A DNA stretch of 32,531 bases from Bacteroidetes bacterium 24-39-8 (GTDB lineage: Bacteria > Bacteroidota > Bacteroidia > Chitinophagales > Chitinophagaceae). The stretch lies in NCBI GenBank assembly GCA_002256765.1, contig NCHJ01000018.1, positions 1 to 32,531 of the forward strand, read 5' to 3'. The notes under the pieces are model-generated. The model made no database searches. It had not been told where the DNA came from and saw nothing but the letters and a program-made list of their open reading frames with translations. Of this stretch, positions 19,332-25,841 are shown one piece after another. How positions within the stretch are numbered: the stretch's first letter is position 1; the number at the start of each line of letters is the position of its first letter. Both the position numbers and the translations under genes were made by a program.

Positions 19332-19406
19332 AAGATTTTCAGGCCTTGCCGCCCCTTTCACTAATGTTTTGTAAAATTTGGGGCTTCCCTAACAAAGTCA
19401 GAACCT

Positions 19407-19427
19407 ATTGGCTAATTTTAGGCCAAT
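19407..19427 (+). promoter_or_regulatory. Inverted repeat over the start of the small membrane-protein gene
   Basis: ATTGGC, 9 bases, then GCCAAT. The right arm includes the first two bases of the ATG at 19426. It could be an operator, or an RNA hairpin that hides the start. The loop also contains TAATTTTA, one base away from the -7 consensus. Confidence 0.25.
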
Positions 19428-20064
19428 GAAATATCTATTGATACTAATGGGCGCTTGTCTTATGGGCATCAGTGGCCAGGCACAGGATAACAAAGTTGAT
19501 TCCTTGCCCAAAAACAATCCTCAGGTATATAACTTCAACGTCATGGATTCCGTGGCTAATAGAAGGAATCAATTGAATCAGACCAATCTTTCTGTTCTGT
19601 TGGCTTGGTCAGCAGCCAATATTGTGCAAGGCAGTATTTCTGCGGGCAATCTCACGGGTTCAAAACAGCATTTTCACCGCATGAACGCTTATTTCAACAC
19701 CGTGAACCTAGCTATTGCTGGATATGGATTGTATAGGCTACAACAAACCAAAAAGCTTCATTATACTTTGGCAGACAATGTAAAAGCACAGCAAAAAATC
19801 TCCTCCCTACTCCTATTAAATACGGGACTAGATGTAGCTTATATGACTACTGGCATGTATTTACAAGAAAAAGGAAATACCCAAAGTAATGATCAAACCA
19901 AGGGATATGGCAGCAGTTTGATTCTACAAGGCGCTTTTTTATTGGTATTTGACCTAATTCAATATGTGCAACACCAGCAGAATGGCAAATTGCTCAACCA
20001 ATACCTGGGTAACCTGCAACTAACCACCACCCAAAACGGAGTGGGATTGGTTGTACCCCTATAA
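19426..20064 (+). CDS. Conserved Bacteroidota membrane protein, DUF6992-like
   Basis: 212 residues from ATG 19426, where MKYLLILMGACLMGISGQAQ is a signal peptide or first membrane segment; an earlier ATG at 19408 is possible but less natural. Hydrophobic segments follow at about 50-70 (SVLLAWSAANIVQGSISAG), 85-105 (NAYFNTVNLAIAGYGLYRL), 125-145 (ISSLLLLNTGLDVAYMTTGM) and 170-185 (SLILQGAFLLVFDLIQYV). The pattern FHRMNAYFNTVNLAIAGYG, GLDVAYM and LQGAFLLVFD resembles a Bacteroidota family I recall as DUF6992; this is from memory and tentative. Function unknown. It precedes atpG by 176 bases, with a separate promoter element in between, so there is no clear link to ATP synthase. Confidence 0.68.
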   Translation: MKYLLILMGACLMGISGQAQDNKVDSLPKNNPQVYNFNVMDSVANRRNQLNQTNLSVLLAWSAANIVQGSISAGNLTGSKQHFHRMNAYFNTVNLAIAGYGLYRLQQTKKLHYTLADNVKAQQKISSLLLLNTGLDVAYMTTGMYLQEKGNTQSNDQTKGYGSSLILQGAFLLVFDLIQYVQHQQNGKLLNQYLGNLQLTTTQNGVGLVVPL

Positions 20065-20172
20065 ATCCCCCCTTTTTTTGCCCTAAAGGGCGATGGCAGG
20101 GTTAAAACCGCCCAAAATTTTCCACATTCCCTGTTTTTTGGCCGAAAGGATGGAATTTCAGGCCGTTTCTGC

Positions 20173-20180
20173 TACTTTTG
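20173..20180 (+). promoter_or_regulatory. -7 element of a probable atpG promoter
   Basis: TACTTTTG matches TAnnTTTG exactly and lies 60 bases before the atpG ATG at 20241, inside the gap after the preceding gene. It suggests atpG has its own transcript. No clear -33 element is visible. Confidence 0.4.
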
Positions 20181-20240
20181 CATCCCGAAACAGGACTTCT
20201 AATCAGGGTCCCAAACCTAGAATTTTTAGAAAATCAAGAT

Positions 20241-21122
20241 ATGGCAGGTCAATTAAAAGAAGTACGTAATAGGATTAAGAGTGTTCAAAGCACCCAGCAA
20301 ATTACCAAAGCCATGAAAATGGTTAGTGCCGCTAAATTGCGTAGGGCTCAGGACAGCATTACCCAAATGCGCCCTTATGCCAAGAAATTGCAGGATATGT
20401 TGAGCAATATTGTGAGCAGCATTGAAGGCGGTGTAACCCTTAAATTGGCTGAAGAACGTACCATTGAAAAAGTATTATTGATTGTTGTAACCAGTGACCG
20501 CGGACTTTGTGGAGGTTATAATGCCAATATCATCAAATTAGCAAAAGCTACCATTGCAGAAAAATACCAAGCCCAATTCAATAAAGGCAATGTGGCTATT
20601 TGGAATATTGGTAAAAAAGGATATGAAGCCTTGACCAAGTCTGGTTTTAAAACCAACGAAACTTATAAAGACATTTTCTTAAACCTAAAATTTGAAACCG
20701 TTCAAGCCGCTGCACAAGCTGCTATGAAGGCTTTTGAAAACAAGGAATTTGACGCCATAGAAATTATCTACAGCGAATTTAAAAATGCAGCAACACAGGC
20801 ATATGTTGCAGAGCCGTTCTTACCCATTCCAAAAGTGGCCAAGAAAGTAGGCGCAAAAAATACCGATTTCATCTTTGAACCAGCGGTTGAAACCCTGATT
20901 GAAGAATTGATGCCAAAGATCCTGAACACCCAATTATACAAAGCCGTATTGGATGGCAATGCCAGCGAACACGGAGCACGCATGACGGCCATGGACAAAG
21001 CCAGTGAAAACGCCAACGAACTTCTTAAGTCTCTGAAGATTAGCTATAACCGTGCACGTCAGGCAGCTATTACTACAGAGTTAACTGAGATTGTAAGTGG
21101 TGCAGCTGCTTTGCAAGGATAA
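20241..21122 (+). CDS. atpG: ATP synthase F1 subunit gamma
   Basis: The central rotor shaft of F1Fo ATP synthase, coupling proton-driven rotation to the alpha/beta catalytic hexamer. It is 293 residues, normal for the family. The N-terminal helix is MAGQLKEVRNRIKSVQSTQQ ITKAMKMVSAAKLRRAQ. The Rossmann-like middle contains VTSDRGLCGGYNANI. The C-terminal helix contains ASEHGARMTAMDKASENA and RQAAITTELTEIVSGAAAL. I chose ATG 20241 because the family begins at MAGQLKE; an in-frame ATG at 20178 would add 21 unrelated residues and overlaps the promoter element. No other ATP synthase subunit gene is in the window. It is followed 48 bases later by scpB. Confidence 0.95.
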   Translation: MAGQLKEVRNRIKSVQSTQQITKAMKMVSAAKLRRAQDSITQMRPYAKKLQDMLSNIVSSIEGGVTLKLAEERTIEKVLLIVVTSDRGLCGGYNANIIKLAKATIAEKYQAQFNKGNVAIWNIGKKGYEALTKSGFKTNETYKDIFLNLKFETVQAAAQAAMKAFENKEFDAIEIIYSEFKNAATQAYVAEPFLPIPKVAKKVGAKNTDFIFEPAVETLIEELMPKILNTQLYKAVLDGNASEHGARMTAMDKASENANELLKSLKISYNRARQAAITTELTEIVSGAAALQG

Positions 21123-21170
21123 TATTCCTATCTTTTCAAACCCATTACTAACGATACAGAAACGCAAGCC

Positions 21171-22034
21171 TTGGAAATTAGCACCATTATACCGCATATT
21201 GAAGTACTGATTTTTGCCAGTGACAAACCACTGACTTCTTTGGACATTGTAGAACTGATCAACAATAGTTTTGGATTCTTGGAAGAAAGGATCATGCCTG
21301 ACCAGGTAGACAGTGCGCTACAAGGCATCAAAGAAAAATACGATTCTGAATTTTACCCCTTTGAGGTAAAGGAAAGCGGCGGAGGCTGGCAGTTCCTAAC
21401 CAAGAAGGATTACCATAAAACCATTGCCCAATTAAACGGAGACAAGTTCTTAAAAAGACTCTCCAATGCGGCACTAGAAACACTGGCTATTATTGCTTAC
21501 AAACAACCCATTACCAAGGGAGAAATTGAAGCCATCCGTGGTGTAAATAGCGATTATAGCATTCAGAAATTACTTGAAAAGGAACTGATTTTAATTAGCG
21601 GTCGTAACGAACACGCACCGGGCAAACCCTTGGTATACGCTACTTCTAAGAACTTCATGGATTATTTTGGCATTAATTCTGCTTCTGACCTTCCAAAGAT
21701 CAGAGAGGTATTGGCCGAGCAAATGGTAGAAGGAACCAGACCTGAAGACTTTACTGATTTACCAGTAGCAGAAAATATTGGAACCCCCTCTTTGGCAGGT
21801 ACCCTACCAGGAGAAGAAGGCGATATTTCTGAAGTAGTAGCGGTGAATGAAGACGGCGAATTGGTGTTGGCTCCAGAAGAAACTGAAGTTGAAGCTACTG
21901 AAGCATCAGAGAACACTGATACAGACACTGAAACTAATGAAGCAACAACCCATTCAGAAAATGAATCAGAAGGCCCAGAAGCTGAAGATGATTCAACTGA
22001 ATCTGATGCTGACAACAAGGATCAGCCCGAATAA
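21171..22034 (+). CDS. scpB: Segregation and condensation protein B, TTG start, acidic tail
   Basis: The kleisin-associated winged-helix subunit that, with ScpA and SMC, condenses and segregates the chromosome. It has 287 residues. The start is TTG at 21171 (MEISTIIPHIEVLIFASDKP): no in-frame ATG exists until residue 42, which would delete the first helix of the domain. Family features are FASDKPLTSLDIVE, SGGGWQFLTKKDY, LSNAALETLAIIAYKQPITK with EIEAIRGVNSD, and the second winged helix ending YATSKNFMDYFGI. From about residue 205 a tail rich in Glu, Asp, Thr and Ser replaces globular sequence; such tails are variable and probably disordered. scpA is not in the window. lysA follows after 36 bases. 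Confidence 0.92.
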   Translation: MEISTIIPHIEVLIFASDKPLTSLDIVELINNSFGFLEERIMPDQVDSALQGIKEKYDSEFYPFEVKESGGGWQFLTKKDYHKTIAQLNGDKFLKRLSNAALETLAIIAYKQPITKGEIEAIRGVNSDYSIQKLLEKELILISGRNEHAPGKPLVYATSKNFMDYFGINSASDLPKIREVLAEQMVEGTRPEDFTDLPVAENIGTPSLAGTLPGEEGDISEVVAVNEDGELVLAPEETEVEATEASENTDTDTETNEATTHSENESEGPEAEDDSTESDADNKDQPE

Positions 22035-22070
22035 TCGCTCTGTTTATTTCCATTAAATTATCTTTGGCAA

Positions 22071-23282
22071 ATGCAAGCATTGTCTTTTGAAACATTGGCA
22101 GCCATTGCCAATACCTATGGTACGCCCGTATATGTTTATAACGCTGACAAAATCAGCCAACAATACAGTCAATTAAAAATGGCTTTTCAGGATTCGGATA
22201 CCCGATTTTTTTATGCCTGTAAATCCCTGACTAATATTAATATACTCAAACATGTAGCATCTATTGGATGCGATATTGATTGTAGTTCTATCAATGAAGC
22301 CAAATTGGCTTTGCACGTAGGGGTAGCACCAGAAAGAGTACTCTATACCAGCAACGGAATTCATTTTTCAGAGATTCAAGAAGCCGTGTCTTTGGGTATT
22401 AATGTAAACATAGACAGTCTGTCTAATTTAGAGAAATTTGGTGCTGCTTATGGCCATGATTATCCCGTAGGAATTCGCTTGCGACCCAATATTATGGCAG
22501 GTGGCAATTTGAAAATCTCAACTGGCCATGACAATAGCAAATTTGGGATTCCCATTGACCAACTAGATCAGATTTTGGAACTAGTAAAAAAATACAATTT
22601 ATATATCCGTGGGTTACATATACACACAGGTTCTGAGATCAAAGAAGTAGCGGTGTTCATGCAAGTGGCCGATGTGTTTGCGGCGTTGGTTCCCCATTTT
22701 CCTGAACTAGATTTTCTAGACATGGGAGGTGGATTTAAAGTAGCATATAAAGACAGCGATCCTATTACCCATATTGATGAACTAGGCGCAGAAATTGCTC
22801 GCTTTCAAAAAAATTTAGAAACGCAATACGGCAAAAAATTCCATTGTTGGTTTGAGCCAGGAAAATATATAGTTAGTGAATGTGGATACCTATTGTCAAC
22901 TGTAAATGTGCTCAAACAATCAGGCAACACCGTGTTTGCAGGAATTGATACTGGACTCAATCATTTGATTAGACCCATGATGTATGATGCTTACCACCGT
23001 ATTGAAAATATTAGTAATCCATCGGGAGCAACTCATCCATATACCATAACAGGTAATATTTGTGAAACAGATACATTTGGAACCAATCGCAAATTGCATG
23101 AGGTACGCGAGGGCGATGTTTTGGCCATTTATAATGCTGGGGCTTATGGATTTGAAATGTCCAGTAATTATAATTCCCGTTATAAACCAGCAGAAGTAAT
23201 GGTTCTTGGTGGAGAAGCCCACCTAATTCGCAAAAGAGACGAATTTGCAGATTTATTAAGAAACCAAGTTCCAGTCTTATAG
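22071..23282 (+). CDS. lysA: Diaminopimelate decarboxylase
   Basis: A PLP enzyme that decarboxylates meso-diaminopimelate to L-lysine, the last step of lysine synthesis. It has 403 residues with a fold-type III (alanine-racemase-like) barrel. The PLP lysine is Lys51 in FFYACKSLTN. The phosphate and substrate regions are GLHIHTGSEI, LDMGGGFKV and WFEPGKYIVSECGYL. The C-terminal active-site block is GNICETDTFG (Cys331, contributed across the dimer) and NAGAYGFEMSSNYNSR. The motif CETDTFG differs slightly from the common CESGDxFG, which keeps a small doubt between LysA and a related amino-acid or carboxynorspermidine decarboxylase. The gene lies 36 bases after scpB and 24 before the ABC ATPase, so it is part of one operon. 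Confidence 0.9.
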   Translation: MQALSFETLAAIANTYGTPVYVYNADKISQQYSQLKMAFQDSDTRFFYACKSLTNINILKHVASIGCDIDCSSINEAKLALHVGVAPERVLYTSNGIHFSEIQEAVSLGINVNIDSLSNLEKFGAAYGHDYPVGIRLRPNIMAGGNLKISTGHDNSKFGIPIDQLDQILELVKKYNLYIRGLHIHTGSEIKEVAVFMQVADVFAALVPHFPELDFLDMGGGFKVAYKDSDPITHIDELGAEIARFQKNLETQYGKKFHCWFEPGKYIVSECGYLLSTVNVLKQSGNTVFAGIDTGLNHLIRPMMYDAYHRIENISNPSGATHPYTITGNICETDTFGTNRKLHEVREGDVLAIYNAGAYGFEMSSNYNSRYKPAEVMVLGGEAHLIRKRDEFADLLRNQVPVL

Positions 23283-23306
23283 AACAAAATTGTAGTTTGC
23301 ACTCAG

Positions 23307-24092
23307 ATGATTGAAATCCGCAACATAGTCAAACAATTTGGAGAAAGGGTTATTCTTAATGACGTTAGCGCCATTATGGAGCCGGGCAAGTGCAACCTGA
23401 TTATTGGCACTAGCGGTAGTGGCAAGACAGTGTTAACCAAGTGTATGGTGGGTTTGTTTAAACCAGACAAGGGGCAGATTTTGTACAATGGAGACGATAT
23501 GTTTGCTATGGACAATGATACCCGCAAACAACTGAGACAACAAATTGGCATGCTCTTTCAAGGAACAGCCCTTTTTGATTCTATGACAGTGGAACAAAAT
23601 GTATTGTTTCCCTTAGACATGTTTACTAGGTGGACCGTGGCCGAAAAAAGAAAACGTGTCAATGAAGTATTGGATAGGGTCAATTTAAAAGATGCGCACA
23701 AACGCTACCCTTCAGAAATTAGCGGCGGAATGAAAAAGCGGGTGGGTATTGCTAGGGCCATTGTGCTGAATCCCAAATATTTATTCTGTGACGAGCCTAA
23801 TTCAGGATTAGACCCACAAACATCCATGGTCATTGACAAACTGATCAAAGAAATTACAGACGAGTTTCAAATTACCACCATTGTAATTACCCATGACATG
23901 AACTCTGTGATGGAAATTGGAGACCATATTGTGTATTTATACAATGGCCAAAAACAATGGGAAGGCTCCAATAAAGACATCATTTTTAGCAAAGACAAAT
24001 TACTCAATGACTTTATTTTTGCTTCCGAATTCTTGCAAGACGCCAAACAAATGCGGATGCTAGAGGCTGCAAAAAACAATAGCAATGTTTAA
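23307..24092 (+). CDS. mlaF: MlaF-type ABC transporter ATP-binding protein
   Basis: A 261-residue ABC ATPase of the MlaF/Ttg2A class that powers phospholipid movement by MlaE. Walker A is GTSGSGKT (34-41, Lys40), the Q-loop is GMLFQGTALFDSMTV, the signature is SGGMKKRVGIARA, Walker B is YLFCDEPNSGLDP and the switch histidine is in VITHDMNSVMEIGDH. The FQGTALFDSMTVEQNV segment and the SGGMKKR form of the signature are typical of the Mla group, which separates it from generic importers. The likely permease partner is the MlaE gene at 9445-10182 on the other strand. It follows lysA by 24 bases and touches the thioredoxin-like gene downstream. Confidence 0.88.
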   Translation: MIEIRNIVKQFGERVILNDVSAIMEPGKCNLIIGTSGSGKTVLTKCMVGLFKPDKGQILYNGDDMFAMDNDTRKQLRQQIGMLFQGTALFDSMTVEQNVLFPLDMFTRWTVAEKRKRVNEVLDRVNLKDAHKRYPSEISGGMKKRVGIARAIVLNPKYLFCDEPNSGLDPQTSMVIDKLIKEITDEFQITTIVITHDMNSVMEIGDHIVYLYNGQKQWEGSNKDIIFSKDKLLNDFIFASEFLQDAKQMRMLEAAKNNSNV

Positions 24093-24102
24093 TATTTCTA
24101 CC

Positions 24103-24603
24103 ATGACCAAGAAACTAATCCTTTTTTTGTTCTTAGTAATTGCTTTTGCAAATCTACAAGCCCAGGTACAACCAGATACCCTACCTCCTTATAAGAAGGA
24201 TAACCATATGCCCGCTTTCAGGATCCAGAAATTTGACAATAGCTGGCTTACAAGGGATCAATTGCCCAAAAATGTTCCAACAGTGATTATTTATTTTAGT
24301 CCTGATTGTGCCCATTGCACACACGAGGCAAGAGAAATTGTCAAGAATATTGACAAATTGAAACACGTAAATTTTGTCTGGATCAGTTACAAAGAGATGG
24401 AACTGATCAAGGAGTTTTTCTATGTATTGGATTTGTACAAATATCCCAACATGTATGCAGGAAGGGATCCTAAGTATATGGTACCCGCATTTTATAGGGT
24501 TAAGTTTACGCCATTTGTGGCCGTTTATGACAAAAAAGGCCTGTTTGTAAAAGCCTTTGACGGCGGAGCAGAAATGCCCCAATTATTGCCTTTACTTAAA
24601 TAG
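24103..24603 (+). CDS. Secreted thioredoxin-like (TlpA/redoxin-type) protein
   Basis: 166 residues beginning with a signal peptide (MTKKLILFLFLVIAFANLQA, cleavage near QAQ). An alternative ATG at 24085 overlaps the mlaF stop and adds six residues; the inner start gives a cleaner signal. The mature part has the thioredoxin-fold order: strand TVIIYFSPDCAHCTHEAREI with the redox motif CAHC (Cys69, Cys72), then WISYKEMELIKEFF, and a cis-proline region FTPFVAVYDKKG. Proteins of this type reduce or rearrange periplasmic disulfides. The gene ends 84 bases before mdh. The specific target cannot be inferred. Confidence 0.85.
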   Translation: MTKKLILFLFLVIAFANLQAQVQPDTLPPYKKDNHMPAFRIQKFDNSWLTRDQLPKNVPTVIIYFSPDCAHCTHEAREIVKNIDKLKHVNFVWISYKEMELIKEFFYVLDLYKYPNMYAGRDPKYMVPAFYRVKFTPFVAVYDKKGLFVKAFDGGAEMPQLLPLLK

Positions 24604-24643
24604 AAATAACACAATTATATAAGGCAGAAGCCAAGCTATTCTG

Positions 24644-24651
24644 TAACTTTA
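24644..24651 (+). promoter_or_regulatory. Possible -7 element for mdh
   Basis: TAACTTTA differs from TAnnTTTG at the last base and lies 36 bases before the mdh ATG. No -33 element is visible. Weak support. Confidence 0.22.
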
Positions 24652-24687
24652 CGCGTAGAATTAATCATTTTTAAATAGTTAACGCAT

Positions 24688-25617
24688 ATGAAAGTTACAG
24701 TAGTAGGTGCTGGTGCCGTAGGAGCAACCTGTGCCGACAACATCGCACGTGCCGCACTGGCACAAGAATTGGTGATTTTAGACATCAAAGAAGGCTTAGC
24801 TGAAGGCAAGGCTCAAGACATGATGCAGACAGCTGCCTTGCTTGGTTTTGACACTAAGATTAGTGGAAGCACTAATGACTATTCCAAAACTGCCAACTCA
24901 GACGTGGTAGTCATCACTTCTGGAATTCCTCGTAAACCAGGTATGACACGTGAAGACCTAATTGGTACCAATGCTGGTATTGTAAAGGGAGTAGCTGAAA
25001 ACATTCTGAAATATTCACCCAATGCCATCATCATTGTGATTAGTAATCCAATGGATACCATGACTTATTTGGCATTGAAATCAACAGGCCTTCCTAAAAA
25101 CCGCATCATTGGTATGGGTGGTACTTTGGATAGTGCTCGTTTCAAATATCAATTAAGCCAACATTTAAATTGCAGCCCTGCAGATTTGAATGCAGTAGTA
25201 GTTGGTGGACACGGTGATACTACCATGATTCCTTTGATCCGTCACGCCACTTGGAACAGTGCTCCTGTTAGCAATTTCTTGACCAAAGAGCAACAGGATC
25301 AAATAGTTGCAGATACAATGGTTGGTGGAGCTACCCTAACAAAATTGATAGGTACTTCTGCTTGGTATGCACCAGGTGCAGCCGGAGCAGCATTAGTAGA
25401 AAGCATTTTACGTGATGAGAAAAAACTATTCACTTGCTGCGTAAGCTTAGAAGGGGAATATGGTCAAAGCGATATTTGCTTAGGTGTTCCTGTTGTCATT
25501 GGTAAAAATGGCTGGGAGAAAATCTTGGATTTCAAATTGAATGAAGAAGAGCAAGCTGCATTTAACAAAAGTGCAGACGCTGTAAGAAATATGAACGAAG
25601 TGTTGAAGACTTTGTAA
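24688..25617 (+). CDS. mdh: Malate dehydrogenase
   Basis: The TCA-cycle enzyme interconverting malate and oxaloacetate with NAD. It has 309 residues of the LDH-like (MDH type 3) group. The dinucleotide loop is VVGAGAVGAT (Gly7, Gly9, Gly12) and Asp32 at the end of the second strand favours NAD over NADP. The substrate-loop arginines are in GIPRKPGMTREDL; an Arg-Lys-Pro-Gly-Met-Thr-Arg loop is characteristic of malate and not lactate dehydrogenase. The catalytic pair includes His175 in VVGGHGDTTMIPL. It is preceded by a possible promoter element and followed 18 bases later by an intrinsic terminator, so it is probably monocistronic. Confidence 0.95.
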   Translation: MKVTVVGAGAVGATCADNIARAALAQELVILDIKEGLAEGKAQDMMQTAALLGFDTKISGSTNDYSKTANSDVVVITSGIPRKPGMTREDLIGTNAGIVKGVAENILKYSPNAIIIVISNPMDTMTYLALKSTGLPKNRIIGMGGTLDSARFKYQLSQHLNCSPADLNAVVVGGHGDTTMIPLIRHATWNSAPVSNFLTKEQQDQIVADTMVGGATLTKLIGTSAWYAPGAAGAALVESILRDEKKLFTCCVSLEGEYGQSDICLGVPVVIGKNGWEKILDFKLNEEEQAAFNKSADAVRNMNEVLKTL

Positions 25618-25635
25618 TTGTTTCATATTTTTTTG

Positions 25636-25666
25636 AAAGCCTCAATCAAAAGATTGGGGCTTTTTT
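25636..25666 (+). terminator. Intrinsic terminator after mdh
   Basis: Arms AAAGCCTCAATC and GATTGGGGCTTT pair over 12 bp with one G-T wobble, around an AAAA loop, followed by a T run at 25661-25666. Confidence 0.9.
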
Positions 25667-25841
25667 ATTTGTTTCTTTCCTCCTCCCCTTTCTGATGTTG
25701 AATTTCAAACACTGTCTTCTTCCTCAGATTAACTTTCATTAACACCACTTATCCTCTTCTTTGGCTGCTCCTCACTAAAGCTTACAAGTTTTGTAACTAT
25801 TCGCTGTCATCTTCGTACTAACCATACAAAAACTAACTAAG

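Noticed and set aside
20080-20091. GCCCTAAAGGGC hairpin after the membrane-protein gene as a terminator
   Set aside because: The T run precedes the stem on the plus strand and becomes an A run after it on the minus strand, so neither strand gives stem plus T run.
21662-22018. 118-residue Ser/Val-rich open frame antisense to scpB
   Set aside because: It mirrors the acidic Glu/Asp/Thr tail codons of scpB; the composition is a reverse-complement artefact with no domain.
24688-25617. Lactate dehydrogenase as an alternative to malate dehydrogenase
   Set aside because: The substrate loop IPRKPGMTREDL carries the arginine pattern of malate dehydrogenases.
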